Notes under the pieces: model-generated
The model's database searches: none
What the model saw: only the letters and a program-made list of their open reading frames with translations
Told to the model about the DNA's origin: nothing
Program-made: the position numbers and the translations under genes
NCBI GenBank assembly: GCA_019448385.1
Contig: JAGTXO010000072.1
Span: 62,001-126,000, forward strand
DNA from: Diacronema lutheri
Taxonomy: Eukaryota; Haptophyta; Pavlovophyceae; Pavlovales; Pavlovaceae
Reading direction: 5' to 3'
Length of the DNA stretch: 64,000 nucleotides
Shown here: positions 52,781 through 63,353 of the stretch, in pieces
Layout: every line of letters begins with the position of its first letter
How positions within the stretch are numbered: position 1 is the first letter of the stretch

Positions 52781-55700
52781 TGACGTCAAGCCGCAGCGGC
52801 GACAACCTGATCATCAAGAACATCGGCGACCTCAAGGACCAGAAGAAGGTGGATGACCTCGAACTGTTCGTCAGGGACTACGTGATCAACATGAAGAAGG
52901 AGGCGCTGCTGGGCAACGCCGTGCTCTCCGGCGGGTTGGGAGAGAAGGCGATAGCCGCGACCTACCCCCAGTTCCGCGCAAGTGTCTAGGTCGACCAGAA
53001 GTACGCGGAGCTGGAGATCATGTACGCCAGGCTCGCAGAGCGCGAGCACTACGCGCGCGAGATCGCGCGCGTGACGATGGAGGCGGACGAGGACAAGATC
53101 AAGAGGCTGGAGCGCCTGATCGCAGGCATCAACGCGCCCTTTGCCGCCGCGATGACCACGGCTGCGACGACCACGACTGCCGGCGTCGCCGGCACGAGCG
53201 CGCTGCCCGTGCTCACCACGCCCACGCTGAGCGCGGAGCAGATGGCGCAGATCGAGAAGTACGAGTTTGAGATCGTGGAGCTCAGGCACAAGATCCGCAT
53301 GACCGACTACCGGATGCAGAGCGACATCGCATCGATCCAACCCATCAACGGCAGCTTCACGTTCGACGCGCAGCTCACCCAGATCTTCAACCAAGTGAGT
53401 GAGCTGGCACGAGAGGCGCTGGCGCTCAAATGCTCGCCGCCGGTGTTCATCGAGCTGGAGCGCGAGGGCATGATCCTCAAGAATGTGCTCCCCGACGCCG
53501 CCAACATGACCGCCTTCGCGATCCTGTGGGCCGCCATCGATAAGCACCGGCGCCCGGCGGACATGTACGAGTACCTGCGGCTCTCCCGCAGGATGTCAAC
53601 TCGGGTCAAGATTGGTCAGGACGGCAACGTGTCCACGGACACGTACATCACCGCCGTCAACGACTGCATTCAGGACGACATAACCCTCGCGGCGGCACCC
53701 AAGGCGGCAAAGAAGCTCGCCACGGTCTTGGAGTGCCTCGACGTGAACGACCCGGCGCGCCTTTTCCTCCGGGAGTACCTGCGCATGGACTTCATGCTCG
53801 TGACTGAGCAGGACGTCGAGAAGCTCATCGACGCGATCCGTCGCTCGGACAAGCACATCAAGACCAAGTTCGACACGCGCTCAACGCGCGCGCAGCTCGC
53901 CGCGGTGGCCGTCGGCCAGCCCGCAGCGAAGGGCTCGGCGGGCACGACCTCGCGCGACGCGTCACGCACAACCGACTCGCAGCCGCGTGGCTTCAAGTGC
54001 TACAACTGCGGCGAGTCTGGCCACATCGCGAAGAACTGCACGAAGGAGAAGAAGGTCGGTGGCAAGCAGCCGGGCGCGAACACGAAGTCGGACGCGGGCA
54101 AGAAGTCGCTCATCGTCGACAACAGCAGCGCGGCGACGTCCGGCGCGACCCGGCTGGGCGCGATCTTCTCGCTCTCGGCGACGGCGCCAGACGGAGGCGC
54201 GCTCCTCGCGGCGACGGCAGCTGCGACCGGCCAGGACCGCCCGAAGCCGCGCGCCGACTATGCGTACGACCTGCTCATCGACTCAGGCTCGGAGAAGAAC
54301 ATCGTGCCGGCCGAGCTGCTCGTCAACTGCAAGAAGCTGGACAAGCCGCAGACGCTCGTCTTCGGCAACGGCACGCAGGAGGTCGTCAAGGTCGCCGGAG
54401 ATCTGCTGCTCCACCTCGACGAGGCCAGCGCCGCCGAGTCCGGCGGAAAGCCGCGTGTCGTGGTCAAAGCCTGGGCGTCCGACTTGGTGGTGATGCCGAT
54501 CCTCTCCGCGGCCTGCCTCGCCAACGCCGGCGTTCGCATCACGTTCTCGCGCAACGGCCACTACGCGGACTTCCGCGCCGTCGGCAGCCCGCTGGTGCGC
54601 CTGGACGAGCAGGCCAAGGTGAAGGTGTGGCTCGCGCGGACGGCTTCGACCGCGCTCAAGTCCAACCCGGCGCTCGTCGCCGCCGTCGCGCAGCCACCGG
54701 GAAACTAAGTCGCCCGCCGGCCGGTCCAAGCGAGGAGGAGCTTCGATTATGGTCGATCAGAGCGGGCACAACGGACAAGGACCTCCTGACGCGTACGATG
54801 GCGCGCGTCGGCGGGATGGCGGAACGCAAGCATGACGCGCTCGACGAGCAGTCGGCGGCGTCGATGGTCCGCAAGTCGTTCAAGGACGCGATGCCGACGG
54901 GCGCGCCGTCGCCTCGGCTTCCGCTACGGGATGATCCTGGTCGACGGCTACTCGCGTCGGTGGCAAGTGTACGCGCTGCGCACGCTGGCGGAGAGCGAAA
55001 TCGCGCTCGCGCTGCAGTGGTACGCGCAGCTGTTGGGGACGGGGGCGATGCACATCTCCCACTGGACCCTCGGCTCGTCGTTCGGGCGACGCAGCATCCA
55101 CACGGATGGCGGCACTTCGTTGATGGCCGCATCTGTCGAGCGCGCGCTGGCGCAGCTCGGCTTCTCTTCGACGGTTACCTCCGCACCCGACTCGCCGAGT
55201 TCGAACGGGGTGGCGGAGCGCGCGATTCGTTCGCTCAAGACCCGTCTGCGCGCGCTCATGACGCGCGCGGGCGGTATACCCATGCACGACTGGCACTTTG
55301 CCGCGTGGCATGCGGTGGCATCGCGCAACAGGCTCGCTTCGCAACGTATCGCGCAGGCGGGTGAGCGCGACGAGTATCGGTCGCCGGAGGAGCTCTTCTT
55401 CGGCGTGCCGACTACGTTCAAGCACCACGTGGCCTTCGGGGCCAGGTGCCGGGTGCTGCTGGTCGGGGCTCGCGCGCAGGCGCTGGGCACGCTCCGCCAG
55501 CGCGCCGTGCTCGGGCGCGTCTACCTCTGGGGTGGGCACGGCCTGCAGGTCCGAGGCGTGTTTCGTTACGTCCTCGGCTATGTCGTCCGCTGCGACGACG
55601 GTACCCTTTTGTACTCACGCGATGTGTGGGTCGACGAGACGGACATCGTCGAGGGGGGGTTCTCATCGCTTGGCGCCGCACCGCAGCGGGCTGGCGTGGG

Positions 55701-58245
55701 GACGAGCGATGCTGCGCGCCGCACGCGCCAGCACGATTCGCTGTCGGAGGAGGCGCCCGATGGGCGGCTGCCTGCCGACGAGGAGCACGACTGGGCCTAC
55801 ACGCCCGACAGTGCGCGCGAGGATGAGGACGTCGACTTCGACGCTTCCGAGAGGCCATCGCACGAGGAGCACGACAGGGCTGACACGCCCGACAGTGCGA
55901 GCGGGGATGAGGACGTCGACTTCGACGCTTCCGAGAGGCCATCGCTGAGCACCGGAGCTGCGCCGACGCGCGAGCTACCGGGGATTGCGGCTGCGCCGAT
56001 GCTCGGGCTGCCGTGGTTCGGGGCCTTGCCGAGGCGCGGGGTGCCCGAGAGAGCGGCTGCGCTGACGCGCGAGCTGCCCGAGAGAGCGGCTGCGCTGACG
56101 CGCGAGCTGCCCGAGAGAGCGGCTGCGCAAACGCGCGAGCTGCCCGAAAGTGCGGCTGCGCCGACGCGCGAGCTGCCGTGGTACGGGACTTCGCCGACGC
56201 GCGAGCTGCCGTACGAGTCGCCTTCCGGCCTGATCGGCGCGGACGACGACGAGGGCGTGACCTCACCTGATGGTCACGCGCAGGGCGCGGACGTGACCTC
56301 ACCCCAAAGTGGTCGCGCGCTGCCGCGCGACGAGGCGGGCGTTGCTTACCCCGTGCTCAGTCCGATCGCGAAGCCGCACGAGGACGTGTCGGGCGACGAG
56401 TCGGGCGCCAACTATGACGTGCTGGACGAGTCGCAGCAGCTGCTCGACCTGTCGCACGACGTGGACCGCCGTGATCGCACTTCTCGGTCCAACCCGCAGC
56501 TGTTCCCTCGCGTCCTGGCTGCGACCTGCCCCGCTGTCTGGGAGGCGCAGGACGTCGTCATCCCGAAGAACTACAAGCAGGCGATGCGCTCGCAGCATGC
56601 CGAGCAGTGGGAAGCCGCCGTCCAGGAGCACCTCGCCGGGCATGAGCAGCTCGGCACCTTCGAGGAGGTGCTCGTGCCGCTTGGCACGTGGGCGCTCCCG
56701 AGCCAGTGGGTCTTTTCCCTCAAGGTCAGCTCGGACGGCAAGGTCGAGCGCTTCAAGGCGCGCTCGGTCCTGATGGGCAACTTCCAGAGGCCCGGCGTGG
56801 ACTTCCAGGAGGTCTTCTCGCCGACGATCCGGCCCGAGCAAGTTCGTTTGCTCATCGCGCTCGGGGCCAAGATGCAAAAGGACAAGGAGCAGCGCATCGA
56901 GGACGCGACCATCGGCTCGTTCTCCGTCGTCACCAAGGGCGATGTCAAGGACGCGTACCTCTTCTCGTCGCTCAACGAGGACGAGCGGCCGCTGCATTGT
57001 TTGCCCCAAGGATACGTGACCAAGACGGTCGCGCCGTTTGGCTACAAGGTGGTCGGGCGGAGTCTCAAGGCGCACCCAGGCCTTCGGCAGTCGGGGCGCG
57101 CGTAGCATCGACTGCACCGATCGTCGCTGCTGGCGCTCGGCTTCGCCGAGGCGCCGTCCGCCCCGTGCATCTACGTCAAGGAGACGGCACCGGGCGAGTA
57201 CCTCATCGCAGGAGGGTTCGTGGACGACCTCATCTTCCTCAACCTGACGCGCTCGGCGCGCGCGATCGAGGAGCTGGCCGCGAGCCTGCGGCCGCACTAC
57301 GAGATCAAGCTGTCGGAGAGGCTCGACAAGTTCCTCGGCGCCATCTTTGAGACGTGGTCGGACGGCATTTACATGCACCTCGGACCGTACGTCACCGGGC
57401 TGCTCGAGCGCTTCGGAGCGACGACAGGACAACCGGCTCCGACGCCGGAGGTCGAGGCGCGATCGCTCGTGTCGTCAGACGGCGACGACGACGAGCTGCT
57501 CTCGACGGAGGACAAGCTCATGTACCAGTCCATCACGGGAGGGCTGATGTTCGCGATGGTGACGTGCCGGCCCGATCTTGCGCACGCGGTGAACATGCTG
57601 GCGCGGCGGATGTCGAGGCCAAGGGCCGTCGACCTGCGCGCCGCACGTCGCGTGCTGCAGTACCTGCGCGGCACCGAGCAGCTCGGCTTGCTCTTCAAGT
57701 ACAACGAGGACGCCGAGTGCGCGACGCTGCGCGCGTTCGCCGACGCGGACTGAGCCAACGACCCCGTGCAGCGCAAGTCCACGACCGGCTACATCGTGTT
57801 TTTCAACGGTGCGCCGATCTCGTGGCACAGCGGCTTGCAGAGCACGATCTCGCTCAGCAGCTGCGAGGCGGAGTATGTCGCATTGAGCGAGTGCTGCCGA
57901 GAGGTCGACTACCTCCGGAGCATCATCGACTTCCTCCACCAGCCGTCGGAGTCGCCGACGGAGATCTTTGAAGACAACCAGGGGACGATCGATCTCGTCA
58001 ACAACCCGGTGCACCACCGGCGCACGAAGCACGTCGAGGTCAAGTACCACTACGTGCGCGACGCGCAGGAGAAGGGTCGGATCGTTGTGAGCAAGGTGCA
58101 CACCTCGCTCAACCACGCCGACATCATGACGAAGGCCACAGACAACGCCACGTTCGCTCGCCACGTTACGAGCTTCATGGTCGCCCGCCGCTGAGTGCGT
58201 TCTGCGCGCGCGCGCGCCGCACGCACGGTGCGCGTCGAGGGGGGG

Positions 58246-58518
58246 TGTTGGCATTGTGTCTGTGCTGCATGTGTGAGTGTGACTGCATGTCCGTGTGACA
58301 CGCATGGCGGATGTCCGTCGGCGGATCCCATTGGTGGCCGGCGAAACGTTTCGCCGGGCTTTCTTGGGGTTTCGGTGTCTTAACGAAGACGGAAAGAAAC
58401 GAAGACCGCGCTCGGCCAGGCCGAGCACTAGGTGGCGCTCGACTCGCCTGGTCCGCCCATCGGGGACAGGGAGTCGGAGTGAGCTACTGCGTCGACAAGT
58501 TGATCGGCAAGTCTAGCA
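58246..58518 (+). repeat. Copia 3' LTR
   Basis: A 273-bp repeat preceded by a G-rich polypurine tract and followed by AGTAG (58519-58523), the second target-site copy. It starts TGTTGGCA and ends TCTAGCA. Confidence 0.9.
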
Positions 58519-58954
58519 AGTAGCGCTGCAGGTTCTCGGCGGCCTTAACTGCCAGCGACTCGCTGAGCGACTTGCTCGGCTTGGGCTCGCTCTGGCGTTG
58601 CAGGAAAAGGGTGAAGTTCTTGCACATCTCGCCAATATTCTCGATCGGCAGCAGCGACTCGTCCCCAGCGCGCTTGGCATTCCTGCGCTTCGGCAGCGAT
58701 GCGATTCCGCCGCGCGCAGTCATGCAGCAGCCCTCCTCGGCGCCGAGCCCGTCCGGCAAGCTACGAGTGAGGCTCTGTCCGCCGGGAAGCGAGGCGAGAT
58801 CGCGCACGATGTAGTGGAACGCCATGACCGTGACGTCGCCGTTGCTCACGAAGTGTGGGAAGTTTGAGTGGTCGTTCTGGCCTGACCGCGCGAACTTCGC
58901 GTGCGCCTTTGTGTAGTCGCTTTTCAGCGCGTTGTAGATCTCCTTGAGCTTCGC
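58519..58954 (-). pseudogene. Harbinger Myb-like protein, central piece
   Basis: On the minus strand this reads AKLKEIYNALKSDYTKAHAKF, then SGQNDHSNFPHFVSNGD and TVMAFHYIVRDL, followed by a linker with a basic SLPKRRNAKRAGDES segment and a helical end (ESLAVKAAENLQRY) that continues at 52507. The SGQND/F-x-x-F pattern resembles Myb/SANT-like second proteins of Harbinger elements, which bind element ends and help import the transposase. The N-terminus is absent: at 58955 the sequence switches to inverted Copia gag. Family assignment is moderate; the interruption is clear. Confidence 0.55.
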
Positions 58955-60156
58955 TGCCGCCTTGGGTGCCGCCGCGAGGGTTATGTCGTCCTGAATGCAG
59001 TCGTTGACGGCGGTGATGTACGTGTCCGTGGACACGTTGCCGTCCTGACCAATCTTGACCCGAGTTGACATCCTGCGGGAGAGCCGCAGGTACTCGTACA
59101 TGTCCGCCGGGCGCCGGTGCTTATCGATGGCGGCCCACAGGATCGCGAAGGCGGTCATGTTGGCGGCGTCGGGGAGCACATTCTTGAGGATCATGCCCTC
59201 GCGCTCCAGCTCGATGAACACCGGCGGCGAGCATTTGAGCGCCAGCGCCTCTCGTGCCAGCTCACTCACTTGGTTGAAGATCTGGGTGAGCTGCGCGTCG
59301 AACGTGAAGCTGCCGTTGATGGGTTGGATCGATGCGATGTCGCTCTGCATCCGGTAGTCGGTCATGCGGATCTTGTGCCTGAGCTCCACGATCTCAAACT
59401 CGTACTTCTCGATCTGCGCCATCTGCTCCGCGCTCAGCGTGGGCGTGGTGAGCACGGGCAGCGCGCTCGTGCCGGCGACGCCGGCAGTCGTGGTCGTCGC
59501 AGCCGTGGTCATCGCGGCGGCAAAGGGCGCGTTGATGCCTGCGATCAGGCGCTCCAGCCTCTTGATCTTGTCCTCGTCCGCCTCCATCGTCACGCGCGCG
59601 ATCTCGCGCGCGTAGTGCTCGCGCTCTGCGAGCCTGGCGTACATGATCTCCAGCTCCGCGTACTTCTGGTCGACCTAGACACTTGCGCGGAACTGGGGGT
59701 AGGTCGCGGCTATCGCCTTCTCTCCCAACCCGCCGGAGAGCACGGCGTTGCCCAGCAGCGCCTCCTTCTTCATGTTGATCACGTAGTCCCTGACGAACAG
59801 TTCGAGGTCATCCACCTTCTTCTGGTCCTTGAGGTCGCCGATGTTCTTGATGATCAGGTTGTCGCCGCTGCGGCTTGACGTCATGCTAGACTTCCCGATC
59901 AACTTGTCGACGCAGTAGCTCACTCCGACTCCCTGTCCCCGATGGGCGGACCAGGCGAGTCGAGCGCCACCTAGTGCTCGGCCTGGCCGAGCGCGGTCTT
60001 CGTTTCTTTCCGTCTTCGTTAAGACACCGAACCCCCAAGTAAGCCCGGCGAAACGTTTCGCCGGCCACCAATGGGATCCGCCGACGGACATCCGCCATGC
60101 GTGTCACACGGACATGCAGTCACACTCACACATGCAGCACAGACACAATGCCAACA
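58955..60156 (-). mobile_element. Partial inverted Copia copy (LTR plus 5' gag)
   Basis: A fragment of the same Copia insertion, carried by the inverted duplication rather than a separate insertion: LTR 59884-60156, then the 5' part of gag, ending at the arm boundary 58955. It is preceded (in its own orientation) by the same AGTAG site copy at 60157-60161. It lacks protease, integrase, reverse transcriptase, RNase H and a second LTR. Confidence 0.9.
59884..60156 (-). repeat. Inverted Copia LTR in the right arm
   Basis: Reverse complement of the 5' LTR at 52508-52780, with no difference seen. It shares the 5' LTR variants rather than those of the 3' LTR, consistent with copying of the left arm. 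Confidence 0.9.
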
Positions 60157-60283
60157 CTACTTCGAGCTGGTGCGCCTTGCCAAAGCCGCCGGCGATGACG
60201 CGGCCGCTGCTGAATTTCAGGCTGTCGCCGACAAGATGCGCGCCAAGCTGCGCGCCGAGCGCGAGGAGGAGGACAGTGTGTGA
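60157..60283 (+). pseudogene. Inverted copy of the Myb-like C-terminal piece
   Basis: Mirror copy of 52381-52507, here on the plus strand, ending with the same EREEEDSV stop. It is cut off from any 5' part by the LTR. Confidence 0.6.
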
Positions 60284-60682
60284 GTGGCGAAGCAGCCGTT
60301 CGTCGTAAGCGTGCGCGGCGCGTACCTGCCTACGCGGCTGCTGCGTGCGGCTCGGTTTGGCGCGTGCGCGCGCGCGGAGGCGTGCGTGGCTTGCCGGCGG
60401 CGCGCGAGCCCGACGGCGCGCGTGTGCTGTGCCTGTGCGCCTGAGGGCCAGGCGGCAAAGCAACAACGATTATCGTGCTCCTGCGTGCGCACCAGTCCAT
60501 CTTAAATTCACACATGACGCGCGCCACTCGTCACGCACCGGCCGAGACGTGCATGACCAGCAAAGGCCAGCGATTCGGGGCGGACCAAGGAGCCTGCCGC
60601 GCTACGGCGCGGATGGATAGGCGCGTGGATACGCGCACAAGCGTGTCTCGGCAGGGATTTTTGGCCCTACGATTGTGTGTGG
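60284..60682. other. Inverted copy of the spacer between Harbinger genes
   Basis: Mirror copy of 51982-52380. No coding signal. Confidence 0.6.
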
Positions 60683-62137
60683 CTAGGCGCACACTTCGCC
60701 GCGACGACGCTTACGGCTGCCCACCCTGGGCCGCTGGAAGCCCATCTGCTTGAGGTTCTCACGGTGGTACTCGCGCAGATCATTCTTCTCGTTGCGGCGC
60801 TGGGTCCGGTGCGCGAGCGAGAGCTCCTCCAGCTCGCACTCGTCCTGCGGGTCGAACGGCGACGACGGTACCGGCAGGCCGTCCCAGTCGATCTCGCCCA
60901 TCTCGAACGCCTCGTCCTCAGCGTCAATGCAGATGTTGTGGAGCTTCATGCAGCACGTGATGACGCGAGTTGCCTTGCCGACCGACATCTCGAGCGGGCG
61001 CCAGAAGATGCCCCAGCGGCGGTTTAGCATGCCGAAGGAGCACTCGATCTCGATGCGGTAGTGCGACTGCCAGTAGTTAAATGCGTCTTTGTCGGACGGC
61101 AGCTTGTCGCCCGGGTATGGTGTCAGCAAGGAGAGAGACAGCGGGTACGCTGCGTCGCCGACGATGCAATAGCCAGACGGCAGCCCCGTGCTGCTGAGAA
61201 ACTCACCAAGGGACGAGGAACCCCATGCAACCGAATCCGGGGTGCTGCCCTCCGAGTTGGCGTAGACGAAGATGAATCGACGGCGCGCATCGCAGACAGC
61301 CTGCACGACGATCGCGTAAAAGCCTTTGCGATTAAAGTACGCAGCCGGGTTCTGCACGTCGCCACTTGGGCAGCGGATCTTGACCGCGATTCCGTCCACG
61401 GCGCCGACGATGCCTCGCATGTACGAGCCCTTGAAATGCGCCCACACTCGTCCGCAAGGTGCTGCAGCTGCGCGAGGTTCCCAGGGTCAAAGTCCAAGGT
61501 GTACTCGGCATTGATCGCATCCACGACATCGTCGACCGAGCGGTTAAAGCTGGTCCTGCGCAGCGCGAGCGAGCGCATGGCGTCGGGCGAGCGCGCGGCG
61601 TCGGGCAAGCATGGGAGCGCGCGAGTGCTGTGTTGAGCCGAAGAGGGCGCCAAGGGCACTGAGGTGGGGTCGTTCGTGATCGCGGCCGCGTGGCGCGCGC
61701 GCCGCGCGCGCGCTCGGCGGGGGAGGGGGACGCGCGTTGTCTGCGCCGCGCCGCGAGCACCGAGAAATCTCCAATCCAAAACAGATGTCGAGGTATGAGC
61801 CTCCCGCGAGGAAGCGCAGAGCACATGCGAGCATGAGCTTGGGCGGCAGCGCGTCACCACGCGCCTTGGCTCGTTCCGGCATGGGTCGCTCGAGGCGACG
61901 TTCGATCTTCTTCAGGACGGCTTGGAACGTCTGGAGGTCGAGGCGAAACATGCGCTTGAACTCCTTCTCGGGTATCTCGTCCATCTTGCGCATGGCGTGC
62001 AGCCGGTCACGGAAGCGCGCCTTGCCCGTCAACCTCCGGCGCCTGCGGATCATCAGCACGTCGTGCGCGGCGACGGTCGCGAGGAGCGTTAAAACCATTC
62101 CGACCACAGCGATGTGCAAGTCGGCGTCCTCCTGCAT
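60683..62137 (-). pseudogene. Inverted copy of the Harbinger transposase
   Basis: Mirror copy of 50527-51981 with the same DDE motifs, the same 205-bp intron and the same one-base frame slip (mirror position near 61447). The shared lesion shows that the slip predates the inverted duplication, unless both arms are one assembled sequence used twice. Confidence 0.8.
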
Positions 62138-62360
62138 AGTTGATCGAGCACGAAGAGCGCGCCGCCTGGCCGGCACGGGTGTAAGTTTGACGGCCGGGCG
62201 ATGGTCGCCGCGCCGCACCACGCCGTTGGTCGTTTCCCGCCCGCCCGTGTGAAACAGCAATAATCCGAATTCCGGCAAAAGGGTGGCTGGGAACAGCGGT
62301 CCCCGCCGAGCCGATTTTTCGGCGACTTTTGTCGGGCTCAAAAGTTTGCTGGGAACGGGC

Positions 62361-63353
62361 CTAAGCTAGGTTAGGGCAGCCCTTTTTGAAATGTGCCGTA
62401 GGGATGGCGGGCATGGCATGGACAGCGCGTCCGGCGCGCTGCGGTGAGGCGGATGGGCGCCCTTGCTCGGCTGAGGCGTGCGTGTGGCTGCCAACGGGCC
62501 GTGCGTGGTCAGTCCTGTGCCCTCAGCACCCGCCTCCGCCCGCCAAACGCCCGCACGCCACGCGCAAGGCCGCGCATGCGGCGCGTCCTTCACCGTGCGA
62601 GGCTGCGCCGCGCCGGCAGGTGCTCGTCCGGCAGATTGGCTGGTCCGAATGTCGCGAGACTTTGGCGCGTGGCTCCATGCACCATGCCCATCGAATCGGC
62701 TCGGCAGGTCCGCGCACTTTCCGCCTCGATCACCCGCACGCGCGTGGTCGGCGCCGCGCGCCCCTCGTTCGGCCGTCCGACACGCTCGCGCGACCGTCGC
62801 GCAAGACCCACCAGGCCAAAGTCGCTCAAATTTTGAGCCAGGTGTCCCCAAGGTCTACTTCATCGATCGGCCTGGCCAGGTTTGCCGCGAAACGCTCCCT
62901 TCGCGTTCGCCCAGACTACTGTGCGGTCCACCTCTGCTTGGAGCTTGCGCCGATGGCACAGGCCGCCGGCGTCACGCTAACGAGGTTACCTCGTCTGCCG
63001 CAGTTTGGGCGAGCCCAGTTTGGGCGAGCCCAGCTGTGGGCCGCCGGCCGTGCTGGCCGGGGGAGCGTTGCTTTCTGGATGCGGCGGCCCAGAGGGCGCA
63101 CCCTGTCTCGGCGGAGAAGAGTGCGGCGGGCCAGGGTTGCGATCATGTATGGGGCGCACAGGCGCCCTACATATGTCCTGCGCCTACACCGTCCTTGTTT
63201 ATGAACGAGCGCTTCATGTACCTACCCCGTAGGTCGGAAAGGATCATTTTTTCCGCACTGCAATCCGCCCGCCGTCGCAGCCGCCGCCGCGCCGGCGGCA
63301 AGCGCCTCCGCCTTCGCCGAGGTGTGCACGACGTGTTTTTTTTGCCGAGACGT
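62361..63353. other. Inverted copy of the Harbinger flank
   Basis: Mirror copy of 49311-50303, including the inverted candidate terminus (TTTGCTGGGAACGGGCC followed by TAA) at about 62343-62363. No supported gene. Confidence 0.5.

Larger units (their letters stand above)
48664..53709 (+). repeat. Left arm of a >5-kb inverted duplication
   Basis: Every base at position p matches the complement of position 112664 minus p wherever compared, so the symmetry axis is near 56332. At 53710 the match breaks. The outer limit is not visible because the mirror position of 48664 is the last base of the window. The arm holds part of the hypothetical gene, the Harbinger 5' part and transposase, the Copia 5' LTR and part of gag. 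Confidence 0.95.
52508..58518 (+). mobile_element. Ty1/Copia LTR retrotransposon, nearly full length, young, broken
   Basis: A fossil copy of about 6 kb bounded by 273-bp LTRs and a 5-bp target duplication AGTAG. Parts in Copia order: gag with a CCHC zinc knuckle (CYNCGESGHIAKNC, near 54.0 kb), an aspartic protease (DSGSEKN, near 54.28 kb), integrase (SPSSNGVAERAIRSLK, near 55.2 kb), a linker with short tandem repeats (near 55.8-56.2 kb), reverse transcriptase (from about 56.5 kb) and RNase H (near 57.75-58.1 kb). The order integrase before reverse transcriptase defines Copia. A purine-rich tract lies just before the 3' LTR. LTRs differ at about 3 of 273 bases, so the insertion is recent. The coding region carries roughly four breaks, so it is not intact. 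Confidence 0.9.
50304..58954. mobile_element. PIF/Harbinger DNA transposon, interrupted by a Copia element
   Basis: The element carries a DDE_Tnp_4-type transposase (plus strand) and a convergent Myb-like protein (minus strand), the two-gene layout of PIF/Harbinger transposons. A candidate left terminus is GGCCCGTTCCCAGCAAAC after TTA (the family duplicates a 3-bp TWA-type site) at about 50301-50321. The right terminus is missing because the sequence is replaced at 58955 by the second arm of the inverted duplication. A complete Copia copy (52508-58518) lies inside the Myb-like gene. The transposase carries a one-base frame change, so this copy is not autonomous as it stands. Confidence 0.7.

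Noticed and set aside
58955-60156. Second independent Copia insertion in opposite orientation
   Set aside because: The LTR, flank and target-site copy are the exact mirror of the first one, so it is part of the inverted duplication, not a new insertion.
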